In this document: positions 55,284-64,000 of the stretch, in pieces
How positions within the stretch are numbered: the stretch's first letter is position 1
Layout: each line of letters opens with the position of its first letter
DNA from: Corydoras sp. C115
Lineage: Eukaryota > Chordata > Actinopteri > Siluriformes > Callichthyidae
DNA: 64,000 nucleotides
Assembly: GCA_019802505.1 (NCBI GenBank)
Contig: JAFMOC010000240.1
Span: forward strand, 50,001 to 114,000
Direction: 5' to 3'
The notes under the pieces: generated by a model
What the model was told of the DNA's origin: nothing
The model's database searches: none
Seen by the model: only the letters and a program-made list of their open reading frames with translations
Position numbers and translations under genes: made by a program

Positions 55284-55717
55284 GTCAGGAATTTTAAATT
55301 ACGTGCACATAAAAAGAGTCTCAAAATGGCCGAAAACTTGCATTCAAACAAAGGACTCTTATGGGTTCCTGCTGCCATTAGGAAGTGGGGTGGGGCACGC
55401 TAGATTCGAACCAAAATACTGGGCTGGGATTGACTGATTTGAAACCTAGGGCGGTAATCTACGATTGGCTTAGGCAGGTAAGGGGCGGGAACTACATGTA
55501 ACGATATATACACAAGTAAACCCGTAGGTGGGGCTCTATCACTCAGACTCAGAGGCAGACACAGCATCTGAACGCTGAAAATGGCAGACCCGCTGGCCAG
55601 CGTGAGTTACTGACGGTGTTCATGAAGTTTTCTTTGTTCTCAATAAATGAGTTGAGACGACCATTTTTGCATAGACTCGTTCTTTCTGCCTTTTTCAAAA
55701 ATCAAAAGATCCAACAA
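55284..55717 (+). repeat. solo LTR in the LINE endonuclease
   Basis: TGTCAGGA ... TCCAACA, 434 bp, 4-bp duplication aatc (55280-55283, 55718-55721). It contains GATATATAC (about 55504) and CAATAAATG (about 55641) in plus orientation. Its removal restores the GDFN motif of the minus-strand LINE. Confidence 0.85.
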
Positions 55718-55721
55718 ATCC

Positions 55722-56266
55722 CCTAGCATTAATACTTTGTCTAGCTTGATAATAGATGCCATAAAGTCGGCAAACTCAGTTAAAAACTGACCCGCCGGAC
55801 CTGGAGGATGGTAAATTAAAATGCAATAAAATGGATTTATCCTACCAACTTTAGTCATTTGCAGTTCAAATGTTGTAGCATGATCTGAGCTCACTAGCTG
55901 AGAGGCATAGTGGGTTTTCCAGACCACAGCAAGACCACCGCCACGACCAGACCGACGTAGAGTCCCAATAAAGGAACAGTCTGCTGGGCAAAGGTGATTT
56001 AGATGCGTAAATTCCATTTGTTGTTGCCAAGTTTCAAAGAGGAATAAAAAAATCCAAGTTCTTCATTAAGAAGAGGTCATTTAAGGTGTGTGCCTTGTTT
56101 GACACGGAGCGCGCATTGATCAAACACATTTTGATTGACACCTCCTCCGTATCTTTGTTGCCGGAAGTAGTAATAGGTACACGAGTGAGTTGTCGGAGCA
56201 CACACTGCCCACTGCGATTGGACACTCGTCTAAAACGTGGGTGAGTACAGTGAGAACCCACTAAAG
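55722..56266 (-). pseudogene. L2-like LINE endonuclease, N-terminal half
   Basis: The minus frames encode CLINARSVSNKAHTLNDLFL (about 56050-56140), GRGGGLAVVWK and FYCILIYHPPGPAGQFLTEFADF with VLMLGD at 55722-55740. The GDFN motif is cut by the solo LTR 55284-55717 and resumes as FNLHIDN on the far side. Confidence 0.85.
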
Positions 56267-56798
56267 CTGTTATGAGTTGGAAACAGGACACAAAGATGCA
56301 GATGAACAAAAAGGGTTTTTATTAAGTAGCAAAATCAAAAGTCAAAGAACGAAAAAGAGTCTGTAAAGAGCAGACTCGGACGCGGAACCGCGCTAAGAAC
56401 GTAACTGAACAAGTTAATCAAACCTAAAGGGGTGGATTAGAACCCCGGGCTACAAGTCCCTAAACCAGAGGGCTACTGCTGCACCACTGGGGAACGAATG
56501 CAGGTTGAGCCAACCAGGCTCCACAACTTAAGCGCAGGACGCAAATGCAGTTTCCCCACTCAAGAGGTGGACCTGCTCCCCACCACTCTGCACCTAAAAA
56601 CTTAGAGGAAGGGGGGAAAGACAGCAATTAGACAAAAGGAAAAACACAATTTGTTATTTTTTTAGTCACCTGGTCTCGAACCCGGGTCTGCGTAGTCAGA
56701 GCTGAGCACTTAGCAGGATTACCAATGAAGGGAGCACCATAAAGGCTAAGATGGAGGCTCGGATCCAATACGACACATTGCTGGTTGGTAGGCCTTAG

Positions 56799-57561
56799 TG
56801 TTACGTGTTAGTCTAGAGGAAAGGGCCTTGAATAAAAGGTTTACCAAAATATACTATTGATATTATTCAAGACACGCCAAACCAGTTCTTTTAGAAATAT
56901 AGTATATTAGAGAATACAAAATGGACAGAGAACAATACAGGTTAACAATGATCATACAACCATTTTGATAATAGACAGGCCATCGCTCCAGGGGTAAGAA
57001 AAATGCCAAAATAATAAACAAAACCAAACACTAACTCTACATTCAATTCTACCTTACCTAAACAAGAAAAAAAAAAAGAACAAAAAGACAAAGTCTTTCC
57101 TACCTCCCTTACTAAACCAAGAACCAGGAAAAAAATGACACAAAGATAAGAAAAAGGCCCTTACCCCCTTTTTGGCCAAGATAACATCCTTTTCAGTTAG
57201 CCATTTACATTCTCACATTAGCTCACTCAATTTATGTTATGTTAGATACATACAAGTTTGAGAATCACACAAGTTGGTACAATAATGGTGTTACCAGAAT
57301 GAAAAGCCAAGATCAGAGAAAGACAGACCAAGAAAAAGAGAGAGAGAGATAGAGAGAGCATTAGCACACAGCCAACAAAAAAAAGGAAGTTCATTTCTTC
57401 TCCTTCTTGGTTAAATCCCCTCCATCCAGGAAGTCATACCAGGGAACTTGTACCTTGAGGAGCACCACCTAGAGGAGAGGAGGACACATAACATACACAC
57501 CATACAACAGTCGACAATACTTTCAGGGTAAATCACACCTGTTGCACTCGAACCCGTAACA
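56799..57561 (-). repeat. 3' LTR of the Gmr1-like element
   Basis: TGTTACGTG ... CGTAACA on the plus strand. It differs from its partner by two substitutions and two one-base changes in A runs, by eye. Confidence 0.96.
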
Positions 57562-57604
57562 CCCCCCCCACCAAAAAAATTCAGCAGACCTGAGAACGGG
57601 ACAA

Positions 57605-58145
57605 AGCATCGGCAACTACATTTTCAGAACCCTTTTTGTGTTTTATGACTATATTAAATGGTTGGACCAAGAGGGCCCAACGCATCAAACGTTGGTTTTT
57701 ATTACACATCCGGGACAAAAAAAACTAATGGATTATGGTCTGTATAAACCACTGTGGGAACTGCATGTGCATTCAGATAGACTTCGAAATATTGAAGAGC
57801 CAAGAGTAATGCCAAAGTTTCTTTCTCAATTGTACTATACTGCCCTTGATAGTGATTGAACTTTTTTGAATAAAAGCACACAGGATGGTCAATTCCCTGT
57901 TCATCCTCCTGAATTAACACTGCGCCAGCTCCCGTGTCACATGCATCTACCTCGACACCACTCCCATCCGTTAATTCTGGCGACTGCACCCACTTTTTAG
58001 AAAGAGAAGGATCTAACTCCTGAGCAGACATTAAAGCATCGCGAGTAACAGGAAGGAATAATGCATAGCATTGTTGAGGATTACGGTTCTCTTCAGTAGG
58101 TATGGTCATTACTACTAGAGTTCGCAAATAAAGCCTGCACATCAC
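57605..58145 (-). pseudogene. RNase H remnant joined to the pre-integrase linker
   Basis: The frame 58145-57702 starts in the linker that follows protease (VTRDALMSAQELDPSL). It passes directly into RNase H (VEVDACDTGAGAVLIQED, YSKKFNHYQ, TIEKETLALLLAL, YTDHNPLVF), with integrase and RT absent between them. A one-base change in a T run near 57717-57724 throws the end out of frame. The remaining RNase H end (VVADALSRS-like) lies in the next frame and stops just before the polypurine tract. Confidence 0.88.
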
Positions 58146-59898
58146 ATACAGGGTCCTTTTTTAAACTTTGAGATCGAGTGGTAACACACACAGGAAAGAC
58201 AGCAGGAAACTCCTGTTGTACTTCATCAACTTCCTTACAGATAGGGTTAGATACAACCTCAGGTAAAGGAAACGCCTTTCCTCCTGCAAGGTCATTACCT
58301 AGTATAATATCCACCCCTTCAACTGGCAATTCTGATCGTACCGCTATCCGAACCATGCCACTAACCAACTTGGACTGGAGATATACACAATGTAATGGTA
58401 CAGTAACAGGAGTTAAGTCAATTCCACAAACCACTACATAGGAGCCACAAAAGGTAGATTCACCTAACTTCAGCTTTTTGCTAGAGAAAAAAGATTGTGC
58501 TGCTCCAGTGTCACGCAGAATTTTAACAGGCACAGAGCATGGATCTGTCTCAGCAGATGAAACTGTACCATCCAATAGGAATGGTTGAAAAGTAACATCA
58601 GGGCTATTTGGACACAGCACAGACTCAGAAGTGGTTACGACTGTAGCCGCAACACAACCAACCCCTTTTGGCTTATCTTTTTTTCTATTCCAGGCAGTAC
58701 AGTCGGCAATTACATGACCTGGACGCCTACAGTAAAAACATACACGTTTCTCAGACGTGCGTGAAAACGAATCTGGTGATGGTTTCACACGGGCTTGCTC
58801 TGTTTTCAATGACCTTTCAAACATACGAGGTGAGCGTACACAGCTACCTTGAGCTCTCCTATCCCCCAGCCCAACCACAGGAGAAATAGAGGGACTTGCA
58901 GTTGAAAAAACTGTTTTGTGTGTTAATATAAATTCGTCTGTGAAAACAGCGGCATCAGACAACGTGGATACCTTTTTCTCATTTAGATACACCACTATTT
59001 CTTCAGGTATAACATTCTTCAAATCTTCTAATAGAATTAACTCCTTCAACTGGGTAAAGGTTGTTACCTTGGAAGCACTACACCACTTTTCAAATAAAGT
59101 AGTTTTCTCACGAGCAAACTCAACAAAGGTTCGGTCCACAGATTTCTTATGGAACCGGAACCGTTGTCTGTACGCCTCAGGTACCAACTCGTATGCTCGA
59201 AGTACAGCTGTTTTTACTTGCTCATAATCTAAACTTTGCTCTACCGTTAGAGATGAGCAAACATCCTGTGCCTTACCAACCAATTTACATTGAAGAAGCA
59301 CTGACCACATCTCCTTAGGCCAATGAAGGGTAGCTGCCACTCGCTCAAAAGCAGTAAAATAGGCATCAACTTCAGTCTCTCTAAATGGAGGTACTAAAGA
59401 GATGTGTCGACTTATGTCAAATCCTGAGGGTTGAACAGTCGACTGTTGCGAAACAGAACCTCTTTCCGTCTCCAACTCAAGAGCACGGACACGCAACCAT
59501 TGGGTTTCTCTCTCTTGTTGCTTAATTAATAGAGCTAACTCTTTTAACTTAAGCGCCATACCCAAATCAGTCTCTGCAGCTAAAGGAGTAACTTGATCTT
59601 GCTGCTCAACGGTACCCTGCCTTTGTAAATCAGGTCGACCTATTGTCACTCCAACACCATCCATCTTAAATGCTGATTCTCTAGTTTCCAACACAGTACT
59701 CACTGTACCAGGAGACACCACTAACCTCCCTTCTTCACGTAGCTTATCACTTAAAAAATCTCTCATCTCTGCCTTTCTAGCAGTACGTGGCAACACAATA
59801 TTATAAAATTCTGCTATCACCAATAAATCTGCCTTCCTACACTTTTCTAATACCTCCAGGGATGGAGACATAACAAAGTTCTCCAAAACAAACGCCAT
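58093..59898 (-). CDS. gag-pro: Gag-protease polyprotein of the Gmr1-like element
   Basis: Open for 601 codons. The ATG at 59898 lies just inside the primer site. Residues 1-60 are a leader with a SAP/LEF-like helix pair (KCRKADLLVIAEFYN). There is a coiled coil at about 115-150 (LKLKELALLIKQQERE). Residues 165-260 are a SCAN-like capsid domain (PPFRETEVDAYFTAFERVA, WSVLLQCKLVGKAQDV, RQRFR). A CCHC zinc knuckle lies near 385-400 (CFYCRRPGHVIADC), and an aspartic protease with DTGA near 463 and an ILG segment near 545. The protein would package element RNA and process itself. The frame is intact up to the deletion junction; the last residues read into sequence brought there by the deletion. 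Confidence 0.92.
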   Translation of the reverse strand: MAFVLENFVMSPSLEVLEKCRKADLLVIAEFYNIVLPRTARKAEMRDFLSDKLREEGRLVVSPGTVSTVLETRESAFKMDGVGVTIGRPDLQRQGTVEQQDQVTPLAAETDLGMALKLKELALLIKQQERETQWLRVRALELETERGSVSQQSTVQPSGFDISRHISLVPPFRETEVDAYFTAFERVAATLHWPKEMWSVLLQCKLVGKAQDVCSSLTVEQSLDYEQVKTAVLRAYELVPEAYRQRFRFHKKSVDRTFVEFAREKTTLFEKWCSASKVTTFTQLKELILLEDLKNVIPEEIVVYLNEKKVSTLSDAAVFTDEFILTHKTVFSTASPSISPVVGLGDRRAQGSCVRSPRMFERSLKTEQARVKPSPDSFSRTSEKRVCFYCRRPGHVIADCTAWNRKKDKPKGVGCVAATVVTTSESVLCPNSPDVTFQPFLLDGTVSSAETDPCSVPVKILRDTGAAQSFFSSKKLKLGESTFCGSYVVVCGIDLTPVTVPLHCVYLQSKLVSGMVRIAVRSELPVEGVDIILGNDLAGGKAFPLPEVVSNPICKEVDEVQQEFPAVFPVCVTTRSQSLKKDPVCDVQALFANSSSNDHTY

Positions 59899-59982
59899 CT
59901 TGACTTTTGTTCTATATTCTCTAACAACTTATATTCAACCAAGAAGCATATTCAAGAAACCAAAAATGGACGAGCCCCCATT

Positions 59983-60745
59983 TGTTACGTGTTAGTCTAG
60001 AGGAAAGGGCCTTGAATAAAAGGTTTACCAAAATATACTATTGATATTATTCAAGACACGCCAAACCAGTTCTTTTAGAAATATAGTATATTAGAGAATA
60101 CAAAATGGACAGAGAACAATACAGGTTAACAATGATCATACAACCATTTTGATAATAGACAGGCCATCGCTCCAGGGGTAAGAAAAATGCCAAAATAATA
60201 AACAAAACCAAACACTAACTCTACATTCAATTCTACCTTACCTAAACAAGAAAAAAAAAAGAACAAAAAGACAAAGTCTTTCCTACCTCCCTTACTAAAC
60301 CAAGAACCAGGAAAAAAATGACACAAAGATAAGAAAAAGGCCCTTACCCCCTTTTTGGCCAAGATAACATCCTTTTCAGTTAGCCATTTACATTCTCACA
60401 TTAGCTCACTCAATTTATGTTATGTTAGATACATACAAGTTTGAGAATCACACAAGTTGGTACAATAATGGTGTTACCAGAATGAAAAGCCAAGATCAGA
60501 GAAAGACAGACCAAGAAAAAGAGAGAGAGAGATAGAGAGAGCGTTAGCACACAGCCAACAAAAAAAAAGGAAGTTCATTTCTTCTCCTTCTTGGTTAAAT
60601 CCCCTCCATCCAGGAAGTCATACCAGGGAACTTGTACCTTGAGGAACACCACCTAGAGGAGAGGAGGACACATAACATACACACCATACAACAGTCGACA
60701 ATACTTTCAGGGTAAATCACACCTGTTGCACTCGAACCCGTAACA
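59983..60745 (-). repeat. 5' LTR of the Gmr1-like element
   Basis: Same sequence as 56799-57561 except for the differences noted there. Confidence 0.96.
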
Positions 60746-60999
60746 CTTAGTCTACAGAGGTCCCAGCAACTCCTAGGGTAAAATACCTTTCCTAATTAAT
60801 AGAGAGCTGAAATACCCCCCTTCTCCTGACGGTACCAAGGCTGACCCCTCTAAACGGACCCAGTCATACCCACTAACCCTACAATTGCAAGTGTGAACCA
60901 TGCGGTGGCACAAATCAAGGCTGCCGCACTTACCAGCCACAGAGCAGCTCTTTAAATAAGAAAGCTGCAGCTGGTGCACATTAGCCCTGATTCTCCTGC

Positions 61000-62936
61000 C
61001 CCGCAGGAGAATGGCCTCAGCTGAGACACATGAAATGTTGGATGGACTCGTAACCGAGCCGGTAGATCCAACCTATAGGTAACCGGATTAATTCTCCAGG
61101 AGATTTAAAAAGGACCTAAGTAGCGGGGCGCCAGCTTTCCCTTAGCCCCGCGGACCGGGAGGTCCCTAGTACTGACTAGGACCCTTTGCCCTAGTCTAAA
61201 ATTGGATGCGGTCTGTCGCCTTCTGTCTGCCGTACGTTTCATTACTCTTCTAGATTTGAGAAATAATTGCCTGGCTTCACGCCAGGCCGCCCAACAGCGC
61301 TGGACATGCTGGGTAATGGACGGGACTGCACTTTCCATCTCATGTTCAGGAAACAAAGGAGGTGGAAAACCAAACTGGGCTTCAAAAGGGGACATGCCTA
61401 GGGCTGAATGGTGCAATGTGTTATGTGCAAATTCTGCCCAAAAGAGTTTATCTGCCCAGGAAGTGGGGTTGCCTGCAGTGAGGCAACGCAGCATGATGCT
61501 TACATCCTGAATAAGCCTTTCTGATGACCCATTGGATTCGGGATGATACCCGGAAGATAAACTTGCCGTGGCACCCAAGAGCTGACAAAATAACTTCAGA
61601 CTTGGCTCACGAACTGTGGACCTCAGTCAAATACCATGTCCACCAGAACCCCATGTATAGCCACCACTCGTTCGAGGATGGCCTGGGCAGTACCCTTAGC
61701 TGTGAGCAGTTTGGTTAGGGGTATAAGTGCACAGGCTTTGGAGAAGCGGTCGATAATGACCAAAATGGTGGTAAAGCCTCTAGACCTTGGAAGGCCAGTA
61801 ACAAAGTCCAGGGCCAGATGGGACCATGGCCTGGAAGGAACTGGCAGAGGGTGCAATAATCCCTTGGGACATTCCCGAGTGTGCTTATTCTTAGCACAAA
61901 CGTTGCATGCCTGGACAATGTCCTTGACATCTTTCTCCATGCCTGGCCACCAGAACCGAACCTCTGCTGAATAAATTTGTATGTCCTCATGGCCCCAGGG
62001 TGAGATGTAATGAAGGACTCATGACCCCATTTAACCACTCGACGCCCGACCGTCGGGGGTACATACTGTTGTTTAGGGGGACACCCATCTGGGACTGGCT
62101 CCTGACGAGCTGCCTCTTGCGCTATCTTGGCAATATCCCATGTGATTGAGGCGACAATCATGGGAGAAGGCAGAATCGTTTCTGGGTCTCCAGCTTGACT
62201 GGTTGGGTCCCACTGATGGGAGAGAGCGTCTGGCTTACCGTTTTTTGAGCCAGGTCGGTAGGTGAGTGTAAATTGGAACCTCTCAAAAAACAAAGCGGCT
62301 TGCCGGGAGTTCATCCACTTGGCTTGCTTGATGAACGAGTGGTTTTTGTGGTCTGTCCAGACCAGGAAGGGAACCTTGGCCCCCTCCAGCCAAGTTTGAC
62401 CGCCAGCAGTTCCTTATCACCCACCGGATAGTTACATTCTGCTTGCGATAACCAGTGGGAGAAGAACGTACAAGGATGGAGCCTCTTGTCTGGGCCTGTC
62501 CGTTGGGACAGAACGGCTCCAACTCCAATATCAGAGGCATCTACCTCAACTATGAAGGATTCCTCCGGGTCTGGCAGCAGAAGAACGGGGGCTGAAGTAA
62601 GGCACCTCTTTAGGGTCTCAAAGGCCCTTTGAGACTCCTCAGGCCATCGGAAAGGTTCCTTGCCTGTCAAGGCAGTAAGGGGCACGGCCAAAGTACTGAA
62701 ATTGCGGATAAAATCCCTGAAAAAGTTAGCAAACCCCATAAACCGTTGTACCTGGCGAACTGAGCCCGGTGTAGGCCAGTCCTCCACAGCTTTGATTTTA
62801 GAGGGGTCCATGCTAACTGTGTCTTTGGAGAAAATAAATCCCAGAAATGACACAGAGGCGGCATGGAAGGTGCTCTTCTCTAGTTTGACCCTAACGAAAG
62901 CATTATATGTTTTGGGACACACCACCCGCAGGTAAG
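61000..62936 (-). pseudogene. pol: gypsy pol remnant (RT end, RNase H, integrase)
   Basis: From the 5' end: VRVKLEKSTFHAASVSFLGFIFS (end of RT, about 62850-62900), RWPEESQRAFETLKRCL, RNase H at FIVEVDASDIGVGAVLSQ (about 62540), then a shift. Next TLTYRPGSKNGKPDALS (62230), zinc-finger part ACNVCAKNKHT (61880), integrase core LALDFVTGLPRS and TILVIIDRFSKA (61730-61840), a broken second Asp region near 61620, and YHPESNGSSERLIQD (61540) with the catalytic Glu. The tail is LGQRVLVSTRDLP. At least four frameshifts. The NPASW-AEFAHN style fits sushi-like chromoviral gypsy elements. Confidence 0.85.
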
Positions 62937-62939
62937 AAG

Positions 62940-63360
62940 CTCTGACATGTTCACAGCGGCGCCACACCGTGCTGCACTCTCGCCACCAGGGAGACACAGG
63001 GCAGCCCATCGTATGTGAAGTGGTAGCTGAGAAACAACACTGAAGAACCGATGCTCGATTTTGATTCCAGAGGTGTCTGCGTTTCACCTGCAGACCAGCT
63101 CTTGAGCCTCTTTTTCTCCTTCTGCGCTTCGGTTCACCTCCGAACTCACCCAGCAATGGGACGTACGACGGCGAGTAAACTATAGAGCCTGGAAACAAAA
63201 AAGTTTTTGCAGTAGTAGACAAACTTTGCACTGAGTTCCTAATCTGTAGCAGCATTTGGCGATCATAGACTAGGGCAGCTGAGGCAGTTTGTGCACAAAG
63301 AACTATCGACAAAACCATGCAGAAAACAATGAACAGCTGAGACAAGTGGCAGAGCCTAAC
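62940..63360 (-). pseudogene. LINE 5' region fragment, minus strand
   Basis: The minus frame encodes ALVYDRQMLLQIRNSVQSL and a basic KRRRRKRGSRAGLQVKRR segment. This is the leader that precedes the endonuclease in several teleost Rex1/CR1-like LINEs. It joins the gypsy RT remnant at about 62937. Confidence 0.65.
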
Positions 63361-63384
63361 ACAGGCGCCATCTTGCCTGTGTTG

Positions 63385-63972
63385 TTAGCAACAAAAGCTA
63401 GTGTGACTCCACATCCGAAGGACCTAAACAGCTACAGGCCGGTGGCACTGATGTCCCGTCTGATGAAGAAAATGGAGCGGCTGGTGCTTGTTCATCTCCG
63501 CCCACTGGTGAGTTCATCGATGGACCCACTTCTGTTTGCCTACCGGCCTGGTGTTGGTGTAGATGATGCTGTCATCTACCTTCTCCACAGAGCTCTTTCT
63601 CATCTGGAGAACCAGGGGAGCATTGTGAGAATCATGTTCTTCGATTTCTCCAGTGCTTTTAACACCATCTAACCTGGACTTCTGAGGGACAAGCTGGATT
63701 TAATTGGAGTGGACTCTCACATGACTAACTGGATTATGGCCTACCTAACACATCGACCACAATATGTGAGGGCACGGGACTGTGTTTCTGACTTAGTGGT
63801 CTGCAGTACTGGGGCCTCACAGGGAACCGTCTTGGCGCTGTTCCTCTTTACCCTGTACACTGCAGACTTTAAGTACAGCTCACTGAACTGTCACTTACAG
63901 TTCAGGGAGTGTTACCGCAGATCCTTCATTCCTGCTGCAGTTAGACTGTTCAAGCAGCATTGCTCACAGTAA
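63385..63972 (+). pseudogene. LINE reverse transcriptase fragment, plus strand
   Basis: Encodes LNSYRPVALMSRLMKKMERLV, FAYRPGVGVDDAVIYLLHRALSHLE and IMFFDFSSAFNTI followed by a TAA (63670). The next frame continues RPQYVRARDCVSDLVVCSTGASQGTVLALFLFTLYTADF and jumps at about 63900 to the C-terminal YRRSFIPAAVRLFKQHCSQ. The FADD region is deleted. Rex1-like, inactive. Confidence 0.85.
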
Positions 63973-64000
63973 CCACTCCAAACCATACTAAAAATAACTG

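Larger units (their letters stand above)
41877..56266 (-). mobile_element. L2-like LINE, minus strand, shattered by nested insertions
   Basis: The 3' end is at 41877 (plus reading TAAGTAAACTTTATTTATAT, AATAAA on the minus strand). Its own sequence is 41877-42280, 50352-51202, 54487-55283 and 55718-56266, about 2.6 kb. Endonuclease at 55722-56266 and 55090-55283, linker 54491-55035, RT 50600-51180 (GFRKRHSTETALL, LLDLSSAFDTVDH, YADDTQLYVS on the minus strand). The insertions are a piggyBac, a solo LTR with an LTR element inside it, and another solo LTR. Confidence 0.87.
56799..60745 (-). mobile_element. Gmr1-like gypsy retrotransposon, internally deleted, very young
   Basis: LTRs of 763 bp at 56799-57561 (3') and 59983-60745 (5'). 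The 5-bp duplication cttag lies at 56794-56798 and 60746-60750. The primer site TGGGGGCTCGTCC (59968-59980, minus) sits 2 bases from the 5' LTR and matches the tRNA-Pro type. A G-rich polypurine tract abuts the 3' LTR (57562-57572). The interior keeps gag-protease and RNase H; integrase and RT are deleted. RNase H is the last domain before the polypurine tract, as expected for the Gmr1 order in which integrase precedes RT. Confidence 0.93.
56267..62936 (-). mobile_element. degenerate gypsy element (V-clade/sushi-like), minus strand
   Basis: RT thumb, RNase H and integrase are readable from 62936 down to about 60980. The 3' region runs to about 56267, where TGTTATGAG could be the outer LTR edge. 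It is interrupted by the Gmr1-like element 56799-60745. RT palm, protease and gag are missing, replaced at 62937 by a LINE fragment. LTR limits are not certain. Confidence 0.7.

Overview
This window looks like a transposon-rich stretch of a teleost fish genome, probably an otophysan, though I cannot name the species. The evidence is a split, intron-containing ribosomal protein gene together with the usual teleost repeat families: tRNA-derived V-SINEs, Rex1-, Rex3- and L2-like LINEs, an L1/Tx1-type LINE, Tc1, pogo, hAT and piggyBac DNA transposons, and several Ty3/gypsy families. Most of the 64 kb is mobile DNA. Two host genes can be supported from sequence: rps27 on the minus strand (four coding exons between 8644 and 16055, 84 codons, all junctions canonical) and a one-exon cortexin-domain membrane microprotein on the plus strand (34163-34348).

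Layout. 1-5206: 3' part of a gypsy element whose 3' LTR abuts a Tc1-type transposon lacking its left end; the Tc1 transposase is whole except for one stop. 5258-8430: SINEs and unassigned DNA. 8430-16089: rps27, whose introns hold a Tc1 relic, a hAT element with a palindromic SINE inside, another V-SINE and a pogo relic. 16090-19730: AT-rich intergenic DNA with a foldback element and one exon-like segment. 19730-23660: a Rex1-like LINE split by a hAT element that carries two solo LTRs. 24050-26540: SINEs, a hAT-like relic and LTR-element fragments. 26545-32990: an L2 LINE split by a Rex1-like LINE and by a Rex3 LINE. 33000-41876: the cortexin gene, young V-SINEs, LINE fragments and a small complex rearrangement.

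41877-56266 is one minus-strand L2-like LINE blown apart by nested insertions. A piggyBac element (itself holding a near full-length L1 and a V-SINE) sits in its 3' half, a solo LTR invaded by a non-autonomous LTR element in its middle, and another solo LTR in its endonuclease region. 56267-62936 is a degenerate minus-strand gypsy element, into which a very young, internally deleted Gmr1-like element (56799-60745) has inserted. The window ends in two head-to-head LINE fragments.

Many insertions are bounded by exact target-site duplications (TSDs) or restore the host reading when mentally removed, so the order of events can be read directly. No prokaryotic genes, CRISPR arrays or operons are present. 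I found no undescribed multi-gene system. The most unusual items are the template-switch duplication at 39657-40047, the 27-bp coding minisatellite open in three frames, the LTR hairpin conserved by compensating changes, and the Gmr1-like element that lost integrase and reverse transcriptase but kept near-identical LTRs.
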